Shown: positions 35,517 through 44,024 of the stretch, piece after piece
Position numbering within the stretch: position 1 is the stretch's first letter
How the letters are laid out: every line of letters starts with the position of its first letter
Origin: an uncultured Pseudomonadota bacterium
Lineage (GTDB): Bacteria; Pseudomonadota; Alphaproteobacteria; RF32; CAG-239
DNA length: 44,895 bases
NCBI GenBank assembly: GCA_949297185.1
Contig: CASFRM010000012.1
Location: 1 to 44,895 of the forward strand
Direction: 5' to 3'
Notes under the pieces: model-generated
What the model was told of the DNA's origin: nothing
What the model saw: the letters and a program-made list of their open reading frames with translations, nothing else
Databases searched by the model: none
Translations under genes and position numbers: made by a program

Positions 35517-37231
35517 TACAAATAAGTCCTGATTTCTTTATAAGGTTTAACGCCTAAGCTTAGCAAAGTCTTGGCAATATATTCATGCAAATCGCCCCAT
35601 TCGGAATAATCATCAATAAATTCTTTGGCTTTTTTAGGATTTTTTGACAATTGTACTTCAATGGTTTTTTGCAAAAGCTTATTAATAACTTCCGGCATTT
35701 TGGCAAAATCTATATTAATTTTATTATCAGCCGTTATCGTAATTACACCGTGTTTTAACAAGTAGTTGAAGTGAATCAAATCGCCTATGCGGTGTGGTTG
35801 AATTTTTTTTGGTTTTGCTTTCAAGAGCATTCGCATAACCCAAGTTACATAAATTTTTTTCAAAGTCGTTTCGTCAATCACACCCGATTTTACATACTGC
35901 GGCATCATTGCAATCGACACAACATCGGCTTTGTTTTCTTCAATAATGTGCTGATATCCGCCCAGTGCGGTTTTATAAGAGCTGTCAGGCCCGAGCGAAT
36001 GCCCGTTTTCATGACCGATAACAAAAATATGATCGGCTTCCTCATCATAATACTGATGAAAATCTTTTAAGAGCAGAGCATCAAGCATTCGTCTGATTTT
36101 TTCTTCATCACGGGTCATTCTTACTTGACGATGGTAAACATTTCTTCTGCCTCCGCCGGTTTTAACCGCGAGCTTGTCGTCATTGGGCAGATTTTGCGCA
36201 GTGGTGATGCCTCCGCGGCATTGAGCATAATCTCCTTGCAAGGTTGCCAAATCGACATCAACCATGGTTTGTTTAACTTCATTTCCGGAATTTATTTTTT
36301 GCTCATAAAGGTCGCAAAGCGGCATAAGTTTTGCCAATTCCGGCATTTGTTTCTTAAATTTTAAGATTAAATCGGTACCTTGTTTATTAATCAAGCCAAC
36401 TCTAATTCCCAGCATATCTTTAGGTACCGGATTTATATTATGTTCTTCCAAAAGTTTTGCCATTTCCGCATTTTCAAAAACCGTCGGAGTTATTTCGTCA
36501 TCATAATTTTCACGCGATAAGGTAAACTCCAGAGGTGTATCTTGCAGAACCGCCCAATGTTTATCTGCCAACATATCCATATCTTCGTTGTTTTGCAACA
36601 AAGCTTGCACTTGCCAGCTCAAATATTCGTTAAATTCCGGATTGGTGGAGTAATGAGCAGCCACTTCCAGTTCATTGGCAATTTCAAAAAATTCGTCTTT
36701 GAAGTATTGGGTATAATCTATTGCATAAAGCTCATCATCTCTGCGACGAACCATAGTTCTGGCCGAAAGAATTTTTTGCACCTCTTCAACTTTCCCTTTG
36801 GCAATCATTCTGCGCAAAATGTCATGAAACTCATCAACCGATAAATCAGCAGGGTAGAAGTTTCTTCCTTTCAGAATATGCACATTCTTAAAAATTTCTA
36901 CCGGATCATCATCAATACCGTTAAGACCTGCCACGCCGTTTAGCGAATTAAACAGCTTGAGAGCTTTAGCGGCATGAGAGCTTTCTTTAGCTTGTTTTTC
37001 CAAACCATCCTTAAGCATTTTGTTAAGCGGATGATCTTGTTCCAACGAGATGTTGTTTAATATTTTGGCTGCAACGATAAGATGTTTTAAGGCTTTTTTA
37101 TCGCCATCGGCCAATTTTTTGTAGCCGTCAAAATTTTCATCAATCATTTCAATCGGGATAGTTTGCTCATTAATGATTTTATCTAATTTTTCTTCACTTA
37201 TGGCAATTTCGTAACCATTAATTGTTGTCAT
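35516..37231 (-). CDS. M49-like zinc metallopeptidase
   Basis: A 571-residue cytoplasmic protein related to dipeptidyl peptidase III-like zinc hydrolases. The zinc site is HENGHSLGP with His407, Glu408 and His411: an HEXXH pentapeptide, whereas classic M49 enzymes have the HEXXGH hexapeptide. IIEENKADVVS (about 429-439) supplies the likely third ligand Glu432, just 21 residues after the motif. Most of the 400-residue N-terminal part is helical and resembles bacterial M49 relatives only weakly. It overlaps the end of the MEMO1-AMMECR1 gene by 14 bases and sdaA by 1, so the three are co-transcribed. Confidence 0.7.
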   Translation of the reverse strand: MTTINGYEIAISEEKLDKIINEQTIPIEMIDENFDGYKKLADGDKKALKHLIVAAKILNNISLEQDHPLNKMLKDGLEKQAKESSHAAKALKLFNSLNGVAGLNGIDDDPVEIFKNVHILKGRNFYPADLSVDEFHDILRRMIAKGKVEEVQKILSARTMVRRRDDELYAIDYTQYFKDEFFEIANELEVAAHYSTNPEFNEYLSWQVQALLQNNEDMDMLADKHWAVLQDTPLEFTLSRENYDDEITPTVFENAEMAKLLEEHNINPVPKDMLGIRVGLINKQGTDLILKFKKQMPELAKLMPLCDLYEQKINSGNEVKQTMVDVDLATLQGDYAQCRGGITTAQNLPNDDKLAVKTGGGRRNVYHRQVRMTRDEEKIRRMLDALLLKDFHQYYDEEADHIFVIGHENGHSLGPDSSYKTALGGYQHIIEENKADVVSIAMMPQYVKSGVIDETTLKKIYVTWVMRMLLKAKPKKIQPHRIGDLIHFNYLLKHGVITITADNKINIDFAKMPEVINKLLQKTIEVQLSKNPKKAKEFIDDYSEWGDLHEYIAKTLLSLGVKPYKEIRTYL

Positions 37232-38768
37232 CTTTTATCTCCACTGTTCTAAAACGAAATACCTTAGTCTTTTCTGACCAATGCGAAGGGCTGAGACCGG
37301 CTTTTATCTTTAGCTGAGTCATAAATTCTTGTTTATCAGGAATGTCTTTCCATACACTGGGTAAGAACAAACCTTGGCGTTGCCCGTCTCTTATTAAAAG
37401 ACCGTCAACATTGGGTTCAATAATCTCAATAAGCTCATCATAGGATTTGAATTTAATTTCTTCAAATCCGGTAAGCAAGGATATGGTGAAATCTATATCT
37501 TTAATTTCATCAGGTTCAACCGGTTTAAACCGCGGGTCGGAGTTGGCGGCATTAAATGTATTTTCGGCAATATCATCGGCAATAGCTTTGTTAGGGTACA
37601 ACGAGCCTATGCAACCGCGCAATCTGCCGTTTTTTTCCAAAGTAACAAAAGCCGCACCTTTATCAAATAATACCTCGTTATAGATTTCTCTTTCCGGATG
37701 ATATATGGTTCTGGTATTTACTGCTGCAGTCAAACTCTTTTTTACGATATCAATAAGCTGTGTTTTATAATGTCTGGCAAAATTCTTTAGGTGTTCCTCT
37801 TGCAGCATAATTCCGGAAAGTTCTTCTTGCTCGGCCTTTTTCTGATAAGACCAAGCGCCATAGCCCACAACCCTTGATTTATCATCCGAAACATCGCCCG
37901 AATTAACCATGTCCAAAAGTCGAGGTACAAAGCCAAAATCTTTTGCTAAAATCATGGCTGTATTTATACCTGTCGCACCGCAAGATTGATGATAATCAAC
38001 CGGCTCGGAATTTTGTATTTGTGCTGCGGTTTGCTTATCTACTTGCAGAGCCGTTTCATAATCAAGATAATGCGATAAATCTGCCGAAATAATCAAAACC
38101 GTATCGTCATTTTTGATATAAGGTTGCAGTGCTTTAGCCACATCTTTGGGGTTTGCATTCCCGTATACCATGGGAATAATGGTAAAGTTTTTAAGAGTTT
38201 TTTGCAAAAAAGGTAATTGCACCTCCAAGGCATGCTCTTTTTTGTGAGCTTTTGCACTGGTGATAAAAAGAGGATTTTTTTGCAATTCCTGAGTAATGAC
38301 ATCATTGGTTTTAACTATACCCAAAGGAGTTTTAAAAGCTTTATCCGGCGATAGAGCAACCCCGTTGAAAGCAACAGTATGCGAAGGTCCCAAAATAAAA
38401 ACTTTTTTAATTTTACCGGAAAAAGGCTCTAATTTTTTATAGGCATAAGCCGCAACCTGTGCCGAAAATTTATATCCGGCATGAGGAACAATCATAATAT
38501 GCGGACGCCCGCTCAAATCAGAATGCACATGCTCAAGGTAGCCGTTCAAATCTCTATCCAACTGATACATATCAGCCGGATAAAACAATCCGGCAACGGC
38601 GGTTTCGCGGATTGGGTAAACATCTTCGTCGGTCAAATCATAATCCAATATTTTTTCGTCGTTGGCAGAAATGTGATTATTAAAATAGGAGAAGTTGAAA
38701 AAGACCGCTACTGCAATTATCACCAATATCATAATATAAGAGGGCAATTTTTTGCGGTCTATTTCCAT
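37218..38768 (-). CDS. Membrane-anchored MEMO1-AMMECR1 fusion protein
   Basis: A 516-residue protein. A membrane anchor spans about 10-27 (YIMILVIIAVAVFFNFSYF). A MEMO1-like domain (about 50-310) keeps VPHAGYKFS, LGPSHTVAF, SADLSHYLDY and SCGATGIN, which hold the His and Cys of the putative metal site. An AMMECR1 domain (about 335-515) has GRLRGCIGSLYP and LPSVWKDIPDKQEFM. These are the B and A parts of the AmmeMemoRadiSam set; the radical-SAM partner is not in this window. The fusion joins both on a periplasm-facing or inner-face anchor. Exact reaction unknown. Confidence 0.85.
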   Translation of the reverse strand: MEIDRKKLPSYIMILVIIAVAVFFNFSYFNNHISANDEKILDYDLTDEDVYPIRETAVAGLFYPADMYQLDRDLNGYLEHVHSDLSGRPHIMIVPHAGYKFSAQVAAYAYKKLEPFSGKIKKVFILGPSHTVAFNGVALSPDKAFKTPLGIVKTNDVITQELQKNPLFITSAKAHKKEHALEVQLPFLQKTLKNFTIIPMVYGNANPKDVAKALQPYIKNDDTVLIISADLSHYLDYETALQVDKQTAAQIQNSEPVDYHQSCGATGINTAMILAKDFGFVPRLLDMVNSGDVSDDKSRVVGYGAWSYQKKAEQEELSGIMLQEEHLKNFARHYKTQLIDIVKKSLTAAVNTRTIYHPEREIYNEVLFDKGAAFVTLEKNGRLRGCIGSLYPNKAIADDIAENTFNAANSDPRFKPVEPDEIKDIDFTISLLTGFEEIKFKSYDELIEIIEPNVDGLLIRDGQRQGLFLPSVWKDIPDKQEFMTQLKIKAGLSPSHWSEKTKVFRFRTVEIKDDNN

Positions 38769-38810
38769 AATACTTCTCCTTATTTAATGCTATAACGGCA
38801 GAGCCTTATA

Positions 38811-40094
38811 CTAAGCTACATTTTTCCCGATAACTTTTTTACCGCCCATATAGGGTTGCAACTTAGCCGGAATATTAACCGTTCCGTCGGCATTTTGGTG
38901 GTTTTCGATAAACATAACCAAAGCACGCGGTGTTGCAATACCGGTATTGTTAAGGGTATGAGCATACTTAACTTTACCCGAAGCATTCTCGCGATAACGC
39001 AAATTGGTGCGTCTGGCTTGCCAATCGGTAATATTAGAGCAAGAGTGTGTCTCACGATAGCAGTTTTGGCTCGGCAACCAAGCTTCCAAGTCATATTGAC
39101 GATATTTGGGAGCCCCCATGTCGCCGGTACAAATATCCAATACCTGATACGGCAGTTCCAAATCTTGCAAAACTTCCTCAGAAATGCTCAAAAGTTTTTG
39201 ATGCCATTTTTGGCTTTCTTCCAAATCACCTTTGCAGATAATAAATTGCTCGGTTTTCATAAATTGATGTACGCGGATTAAGCCTTTGGTATCTTTACCT
39301 GCGGCACCGGCTTCGCGGCGGAAGCACGGAGAAAAGCCTGCATACAAAATCGGCAAATCGTTTTCGCTCAAAAGCTCATCGGCATGCAAAGAGTTGAGTA
39401 TCAACTCGGCAGTACCTGATAGATACACATCATCGGCCGGCATATAATAAATTTCATCTCTGGAGAAGGGAAGATAACCTTGTCCGTAAAGAGGTTTTTC
39501 CTTAGAAATTGACGGAACCGATATCACGGTAAAACCATGCTTTCTAAGCTTGTCCAAAACCATCATGTGCATGGCGAGTTCAAGCTGAGCCAAGTCGTTT
39601 TTAAGTGCGTATGTTCTGGCACCCGATACTTTGGCAATTCTTTCCATATCGGTCCAATCGTTGAGCTCGCAAAGCTCAATTTGATCACGCGGTTTAAAAT
39701 CAAATTTACGCGGTTCGCCGACTTTTCTTATAACCACATTGCCGCTGTCATCAGGACCGACGGGGCAATCTTCGGCGGGATAGTTCGGCATGCGCAAAAT
39801 CATATCGTCAAATTTAGCCTGAGCCTCATCAAGCATAGTCTGTTCTTTTTTGAGCTCTTCGCCGATGGCTTTACTTTTGGCAATGATATTTGCTTTTTCA
39901 TCAGCCGGAGCGGTTTTGATAGAATTGCTCAAGCGATTTTTTTCTTCGGCCAAATTTTGTGATGAAGTCTTAAGTTTATTCATCTCCTGATAAGCTTTAA
40001 TTAAATCATCAACTTTTTCTGCGGCAAAACCTTTTTTAGCCAATGCGTTTTTAACCCATTCGGTATTTTCGACAATAAACTTAATATCCAACAT
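38811..40094 (-). CDS. serS: Seryl-tRNA synthetase
   Basis: A 427-residue class II synthetase that charges tRNA-Ser. An N-terminal antiparallel coiled coil (about 28-105) contacts the tRNA. Motif 2 is FRREAGAAGKDTKGLIRVHQF, followed by ETHSCSNITDWQARR and the motif 3 segment at the end (NNTGIATPRAL). Length matches the family. Divergent from trpS, with a 103-base shared promoter region. Confidence 0.97.
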   Translation of the reverse strand: MLDIKFIVENTEWVKNALAKKGFAAEKVDDLIKAYQEMNKLKTSSQNLAEEKNRLSNSIKTAPADEKANIIAKSKAIGEELKKEQTMLDEAQAKFDDMILRMPNYPAEDCPVGPDDSGNVVIRKVGEPRKFDFKPRDQIELCELNDWTDMERIAKVSGARTYALKNDLAQLELAMHMMVLDKLRKHGFTVISVPSISKEKPLYGQGYLPFSRDEIYYMPADDVYLSGTAELILNSLHADELLSENDLPILYAGFSPCFRREAGAAGKDTKGLIRVHQFMKTEQFIICKGDLEESQKWHQKLLSISEEVLQDLELPYQVLDICTGDMGAPKYRQYDLEAWLPSQNCYRETHSCSNITDWQARRTNLRYRENASGKVKYAHTLNNTGIATPRALVMFIENHQNADGTVNIPAKLQPYMGGKKVIGKNVA

Positions 40095-40132
40095 CTTTTT
40101 TTCAAAACCTCATATAAAACTATTGATTTAAG

Positions 40133-40160
40133 CTGACAGGTATAGTACTGGTATTAAAAT
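40133..40160 (+). promoter_or_regulatory. Predicted sigma70 promoter of trpS
   Basis: CTGACA (40133-40138), 16-base spacer, TAAAAT (40155-40160), each one base off consensus. It lies 38 bases before the trpS ATG. Confidence 0.5.
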
Positions 40161-40197
40161 ATAAATTCAACACAAAAGTACAAGGAAAGCACACAAA

Positions 40198-41217
40198 ATG
40201 TTTGACGGCAAAATTATTTTAACCGGAGTAAAACCGACCGGCACCCCGCATTTAGGAAATTATTTGGGAGCTATAAAACCGGCCATAAGCTTAGGGCATA
40301 AGGCAATAGCTCAAGGCGGCAAGCACTATATGTTTATTGCCGATTATCACGCCATTAATGCCGAAAAAGATCCTGCCGTATTGAACCAAAAGCTAAAAGA
40401 GATAGCCTGCATATATTTGGCTGCCGGTCTCAACCCCAAGGATTCGGTATTTTATCGTCAATCCGATGTGCCCGAGATTTTAGAAATTACAACCATTTTG
40501 TATGCCTATACTCCCAAAGGATTTATGAACAAAGCACATGCTTATAAAGCTGCGGTAGATAAAAACCGCGAAGCCGGCAAGCCCGATGATGACGGCATAA
40601 ATATGGGGCTATACACTTATCCCACCTTAATGGCGGCAGATATTTTGAGCTTTAATACCGACATTGTTCCGGTTGGCAAGGATCAGGTTCAGCATGTTGA
40701 AATTGCCCGTGACATAGCCGGAGCCATAAATGCCCACTACAATAAAGAGCTCTTGCACTTGCCGGAATATTATGTTGAAGAAAATGTTGCGGTGGTTCCG
40801 GGGGTTGACGGTCGCAAAATGAGCAAATCCTATGGCAATGTAATTCCGTTGTTTGAAGACGACAAGGCGATTAAAAAGGCTGTTTTTTCCATCAAAACCG
40901 ATTCTCGTCCCATGGAAGAACCCAAAGATCCCGAAGAAATTTTGGTCTATGAGATATACAAATCAATAGCCACCCCCGCACAGCTGCAAGAAATGGGTGA
41001 CGGACTTCGTCAAGGCAAGCTCGGATACGGACATATAAAAAATATGCTGCTTGATGCGGTAATTAACGAGATTAAAGATGCCAGAGAAAAATATGATTAT
41101 TATATGGCACACTTTGATGAAGTTGAAGAAATGTTGGCTCAAGGAGCTAAAAAAGCTCGTCCGGTAGCTCAAGCCACATTAAAGCGGCTAAAAGATGCTG
41201 TTTTCGGACGAGAATAA
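40198..41217 (+). CDS. trpS: Tryptophanyl-tRNA synthetase
   Basis: A 339-residue class I synthetase that charges tRNA-Trp. The signature motifs are HLGN (PTGTPHLGNYLGAIKP, about 13-28) and KMSKS (DGRKMSKSYGN, about 204-214). The D-x-Q segment PVGKDQVQHVE is as expected. Length is normal. No terminator of its own is visible; the tandem terminators of the following leader may serve it. Confidence 0.96.
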   Translation: MFDGKIILTGVKPTGTPHLGNYLGAIKPAISLGHKAIAQGGKHYMFIADYHAINAEKDPAVLNQKLKEIACIYLAAGLNPKDSVFYRQSDVPEILEITTILYAYTPKGFMNKAHAYKAAVDKNREAGKPDDDGINMGLYTYPTLMAADILSFNTDIVPVGKDQVQHVEIARDIAGAINAHYNKELLHLPEYYVEENVAVVPGVDGRKMSKSYGNVIPLFEDDKAIKKAVFSIKTDSRPMEEPKDPEEILVYEIYKSIATPAQLQEMGDGLRQGKLGYGHIKNMLLDAVINEIKDAREKYDYYMAHFDEVEEMLAQGAKKARPVAQATLKRLKDAVFGRE

Positions 41218-41273
41218 TAAGCTTGCGGTTTGTCTGAATTATCCACAATTTATAGTTTATTTTTTCACAGATA

Positions 41274-41302
41274 TTGACTAAGCCGTCGGGTGAGTGTATA
41301 AA
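41274..41302 (+). promoter_or_regulatory. Strong sigma70 promoter in leader copy 1
   Basis: TTGACT (41274-41279), 17-base spacer, TATAAA (41297-41302). The predicted start point (about 41309) coincides with the ATGATACA/TGTATCAT palindrome (41310-41329), a likely operator. Confidence 0.8.
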
Positions 41303-41330
41303 TGCTACTATGATACATTAGTGTATCATG

Positions 41331-41362
41331 AAGCGACCTGAGATAATTAGGTCGCTTTTTTT
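41331..41362 (+). terminator. Leader terminator 1, copy 1
   Basis: AGCGACCT/AGGTCGCT (8-bp stem, 9-base loop, 41332-41356) followed by seven T. It lies between the promoter and the gene at 41430, so most transcripts should stop here unless antiterminated, at about 50 bases. Confidence 0.87.
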
Positions 41363-41373
41363 GTTTGTACCCC

Positions 41374-41414
41374 AAACGCCTCAGCTTTTGATTAAAGCAA
41401 GAGGCGTTTTTTTT
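41374..41414 (+). terminator. Leader terminator 2, copy 1
   Basis: AAACGCCTC/GAGGCGTTT (9-bp stem) with an 18-base loop holding a smaller GCTTT/AAAGC stem, then a run of T. It is the second terminator in tandem, 11 bases after the first, and ends just before the ribosome binding site. Confidence 0.87.
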
Positions 41415-41429
41415 ATGAAAGGAAAAAAT

Positions 41430-42215
41430 ATGGATTTGTACTCAAAATATAAATCACCATTAGGATATTCTCTCAACAATAATATTGATAGCTATGGTGT
41501 TGATCATAGCGGGTTTAGTTTGCGTGATGAGATAGAATATCAAGTGGCTCGTCAACAAAGAGAAAACCAAATTATTAAAAATTATAATAACCATGGTATA
41601 ACCAAAGATTACCCGCAACTTAGCATCAACTTTTGGGGTAGTTCACCTGACAACAACTATGGTTTTGGCTCTTCCAATATTCACGACAATATTGAGAATA
41701 GAGAGAAACAAAGCGAACAAACTGGATTAGTAAAACAATTTGGAAATTATTTTGAAAACGCTATGGAGAAGTATGGTATTGATAAAATGGTAAATAGTCT
41801 GCATAATTTAGGTTATGACGCAGGTGAAAGACTACCGGATTATATAAATGACATTTCTAAAAATCCTAATGAATATGATAATCTTTCATCAGTTGGAAAG
41901 GCTCAAGCCGAAGCTAATCGTTTGACATCAGTGCCAATATCAGATGAGAATAAACACCGTTATATTAGTTGTGTTGGCTCTTTTGATGGTCCTTTTGCTG
42001 CAGCTGCAACAGGACTTGCAGGAATATATAAAGAAGGTAAAGATTTATATCGGAAATGGAATAATCCTCGTTATGGTACAAATGTAGAAATCATCCAAGA
42101 TAGCATAAAAGATTTAAAGAATGATGCTTTGGGAATTGCTGCCGGACTATCTTCTTCTGATATAAATCAATGTAGTTATATACTTCCTCGAAGTGCTAGA
42201 AAACGGTTGTACTAA
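41430..42215 (+). CDS. Effector-like protein with RHS-type C-terminal domain, cassette 1
   Basis: The ATG at 41430 (262 residues) is preferred: AAAGGA lies 7 bases upstream, while an ATG 15 bases earlier falls against the terminator. No signal peptide. The N-terminal half is Asn/Ser/Gly-rich, low complexity (SLNNNIDSYGVDHSGFS). The C-terminal about 90 residues share the pattern KHxxxxC...A..G..KExxD...D...C with the proteins at 43320 and 44178. This resembles a domain that I recall at the ends of RHS/polymorphic-toxin-type and phage proteins. Its activity is unknown. It follows leader copy 1 and precedes two small membrane-protein genes. Confidence 0.6.
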   Translation: MDLYSKYKSPLGYSLNNNIDSYGVDHSGFSLRDEIEYQVARQQRENQIIKNYNNHGITKDYPQLSINFWGSSPDNNYGFGSSNIHDNIENREKQSEQTGLVKQFGNYFENAMEKYGIDKMVNSLHNLGYDAGERLPDYINDISKNPNEYDNLSSVGKAQAEANRLTSVPISDENKHRYISCVGSFDGPFAAAATGLAGIYKEGKDLYRKWNNPRYGTNVEIIQDSIKDLKNDALGIAAGLSSSDINQCSYILPRSARKRLY

Positions 42216-42229
42216 ATAAAACTCATTAG

Positions 42230-42260
42230 GATAGAGGATTGACAACCCCTCTATCTTTTT
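42230..42260 (+). terminator. Terminator after cassette-1 gene
   Basis: GATAGAGG/CCTCTATC 8-bp stem with a 10-base loop and five T following, 14 bases past the stop codon. Confidence 0.82.
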
Positions 42261-42301
42261 ATATCATCCACTAATAATTGATTAAATATTAAGGTAGTAA
42301 A

Positions 42302-42631
42302 ATGCAAAAGATTTTAACTTTTCTTGATTACACTGCAGCCATTTTGATTGCAATTTTTTGTTTAGGACAATTATTGCAAATCTTCGGTTTGAATATATGG
42401 GAATTTCCATTGAATGAATATGCTACACAAGAATTGTTAATTGCGCAAAATTCGTTAAATTATATATATGATTTATTAGCTTTCTTAGGAATAATTTTGT
42501 TATACAAACATAAATATATATTTTTGCAAAAAATAGAAATGATATTATGGATTATATTATTTTTGCTAACACCTTATTTATTACACCAAATAACATCGCT
42601 TGAACAAATTTATATTGTTGATAAAATTTAG
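42302..42631 (+). CDS. Small membrane protein (109 residues), possible immunity or partner
   Basis: Three membrane helices at about 8-28, 52-68 and 78-96; very Ile/Leu/Phe-rich and AT-rich. AAGG lies about 7 bases before the ATG. No family recognised. It lies between an effector-like gene and another small membrane protein, 9 bases upstream of the next. Small membrane proteins beside toxin-like genes often give self-protection, but this is inference. Confidence 0.55.
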   Translation: MQKILTFLDYTAAILIAIFCLGQLLQIFGLNIWEFPLNEYATQELLIAQNSLNYIYDLLAFLGIILLYKHKYIFLQKIEMILWIILFLLTPYLLHQITSLEQIYIVDKI

Positions 42632-42640
42632 GAGAAAATC

Positions 42641-42973
42641 ATGACTAAATATCAAAAAATTTGGTGGTTTTTATGGGGAATATTTTTTACTTTTTGCATT
42701 TTAAGTTATGTTTATATGTTGTTTTTTGAAAAAAATACTCAGGTAGTCAATATTGAATATAAAGTTTATTTTTTAATACTGTTTATGGCGGCTGTTAGTT
42801 TATCTTCTATCAAATTTGGCAAAATTTTGATATGGTTTATTCTTTTTTGTGGTTTAGCAACCATCCATAATCTTCCTGAATTTCAAAAAATCATGGAGCT
42901 TGAAATATGTTCTGACGGAAAATGCCAAACGACAAAAAATGCAGATATTGCAACTTTAAGAGACGAGAATTAA
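42641..42973 (+). CDS. Small membrane protein (110 residues), possible immunity or partner
   Basis: Three helices at about 8-28, 43-57 and 64-80, then a soluble tail ELEICSDGKCQTTKNADI with two Cys. GGAG lies seven bases before the ATG. It is not obviously related to the preceding gene. Probably co-transcribed with it. Function unknown; same positional argument as its neighbour. Confidence 0.55.
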   Translation: MTKYQKIWWFLWGIFFTFCILSYVYMLFFEKNTQVVNIEYKVYFLILFMAAVSLSSIKFGKILIWFILFCGLATIHNLPEFQKIMELEICSDGKCQTTKNADIATLRDEN

Positions 42974-43319
42974 GTTGGCATCAAAACAATAAGGCAACTA
43001 ATTCATGGAAAGCAATGTCAGGTAAGGCTGACATTGACAGCGTAAAAGATAAATCCCATTGCCTGAGGGAAAATGGGTGGTCAAACAAATTTTAGAAAAC
43101 CTACATAGTTCTATCCATTCCGGCTCTTGTCTATTTAGCGAGATATATCTATTTTGCTAATTTTTTTAATATGTAAATCCAGCCATCGCAATGACCGCAA
43201 ATAACTTGCGATTAGAGGAGGTTTCCTAAAACCTTAGGCAACAGCATCACCAATCGCAATCCCCACCCTTGCGGATGGTGTTTTTGTATTAGCAGTGGCC
43301 TCGTTATGGAGCGGCTGGT
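42974..43319. other. Gene-poor stretch with hairpins
   Basis: No well-supported gene. It contains a perfect 9-bp hairpin CAATGTCAG/CTGACATTG (43013-43036), a CCCATT/AATGGG pairing near 43058-43076, and repeat copy A at 43225-43300. It may be the worn 5' part of an older cassette, since the gene at 43320 appears to lack its N-terminal portion. Confidence 0.4.
43225..43300 (+). repeat. 75-bp repeat copy A (inverted partner at 43898-43971)
   Basis: It starts CCTAAAACCTTAGG and ends TTTTTGTATTAGCAGTGGCC. It contains a hairpin of CACCAATCGCAA with TTGCGGATGGTG followed by TTTTTG, a terminator-like fold. About 80% alike, reverse-complemented, to copy B. Confidence 0.75.
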
Positions 43320-43619
43320 GTGATTGGAGGGGTTAAAACTCTTTATAATTACTTAAGATTGCGGCCAAAACCTTATACAGATAAATATAAGCATGCCGTA
43401 ATTAATTGTAGTGCATCACAATCTGGTGAAGCTGGTTATGATTTAGCAACTGCTTTTTCTAATTTTAAAGAAGATAGAGATATTTCATCAGGAGGGAATA
43501 CACTTGACAGTAGTCAAGCTGACCAATATGCTAATAAAATAGGTAGGTTACTCGGAACTAAATATCCTAATGGAGATTGCGATGAGATTGTACAAAGATA
43601 TATTAAAAAAAGGTGGTAA
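43320..43619 (+). CDS. Effector-like C-terminal domain, cassette 2 (probably 5'-truncated)
   Basis: A 99-residue frame from GTG with a weak GGTG context; the same frame meets a stop just upstream in repeat A, suggesting loss of an N-terminal part. The residues KHAVINCSASQSGEAGY, then NFKEDRDI, then SSQADQYANKIGRLLGTKYP and DCDEIVQRY follow the shared C-terminal pattern of the proteins at 41430 and 44178, and this copy is the closest to the RHS-associated form that I know. Its 3' end overlaps the next small membrane-protein gene, so translation is probably coupled. Confidence 0.55.
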   Translation: MIGGVKTLYNYLRLRPKPYTDKYKHAVINCSASQSGEAGYDLATAFSNFKEDRDISSGGNTLDSSQADQYANKIGRLLGTKYPNGDCDEIVQRYIKKRW

Positions 43620-43785
43620 TATATTAAAAAAAACCATAATTTTAATTGGTATAATATTTATGATTTTTTTTCTTTATTTAATAGTTTCTTTTTTCAAATA
43701 TGAATACATTGAAAAGCCTAAACTCATCAACCAATGTGTGCAAACAGGAAACTCTTTAGAAATTTGTAAAGGAAGATTTGATTAA
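43582..43785 (+). CDS. Single-helix membrane protein (67 residues)
   Basis: The ATG at 43582 is chosen for its GGAG six bases upstream, over an ATG at 43570. It overlaps the preceding gene by 38 bases. One membrane helix at about 19-38 (TIILIGIIFMIFFLYLIVSF) and a short tail with CVQTGNSLEICKG. It is the cassette-2 counterpart of the small membrane proteins after the other effector-like genes. Unknown function. Confidence 0.55.
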   Translation: MRLYKDILKKGGNILKKTIILIGIIFMIFFLYLIVSFFKYEYIEKPKLINQCVQTGNSLEICKGRFD

Positions 43786-43802
43786 TAGTATGTCAATAGA
43801 AG

Positions 43803-43838
43803 AGAGGGGTTACAATAAAGCCCCTCTGAATTTATTTT
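43803..43838 (+). terminator. Terminator after cassette 2
   Basis: AGAGGGG/CCCCTCT (7-bp stem, 11-base loop, 43803-43827) and a T-rich tract, 17 bases past the stop codon. Confidence 0.65.
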
Positions 43839-43897
43839 ATGGCTAAAAAAGTTCATAGCTTAGAAAATGATAACTTGAATCAACCATCCTTTTATAG

Positions 43898-43971
43898 GCC
43901 ATTGCTAATACAAAAACACCAATCGCAAGGGAGGGTATTGCGATTGGTGACTCTGTTACCTAAAGTTTTAG
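43898..43971 (-). repeat. 75-bp repeat copy B (inverted)
   Basis: Reverse complement of copy A with about 80% identity. Its hairpin CACCAATCGCAA/TTGCGATTGGTG is a perfect 12-bp stem, and on the minus strand is followed by TTTTTG, making a credible terminator in that direction. Copies A and B frame cassette 2. Confidence 0.75.
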
Positions 43972-44024
43972 CCCCTATTTGATTCAAGTTGTCCACAATT
44001 TATAGTTTATTTTTTTCACAGATA

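Larger units (their letters stand above)
41242..41435 (+). repeat. Leader repeat, copy 1
   Basis: About 190 bases from TCCACAATTTATAG to the first codons of the gene at 41430. Copy 2 is at 43992-44183, the two differing only at a few bases and T-run lengths (about 95% alike by eye). It holds a promoter, a 20-bp palindrome (41310-41329), two tandem intrinsic terminators and a ribosome binding site. The likeness ends just inside the genes, which are otherwise unrelated at their 5' ends. Confidence 0.92.

Noticed and set aside
41331-41414. Trp attenuator or T-box controlling trpS
   Set aside because: The hairpins lie after trpS, repeat before an unrelated gene at 44178, and have no Trp-rich leader peptide or T-box sequence.
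42922-43095. 57-codon frame (starts MPNDKKCRYCNFKRR) overlapping the 42641 gene end
   Set aside because: It overlaps a better-supported gene in another frame, and the downstream part lies in a hairpin-rich stretch; only a weak RBS. It might be a worn gene fragment.
43225-43971. Integron-like attC sites around cassette 2
   Set aside because: No GTTRRRY/RYYYAAC core pairs and no integron integrase; the repeats are inverted, not direct.
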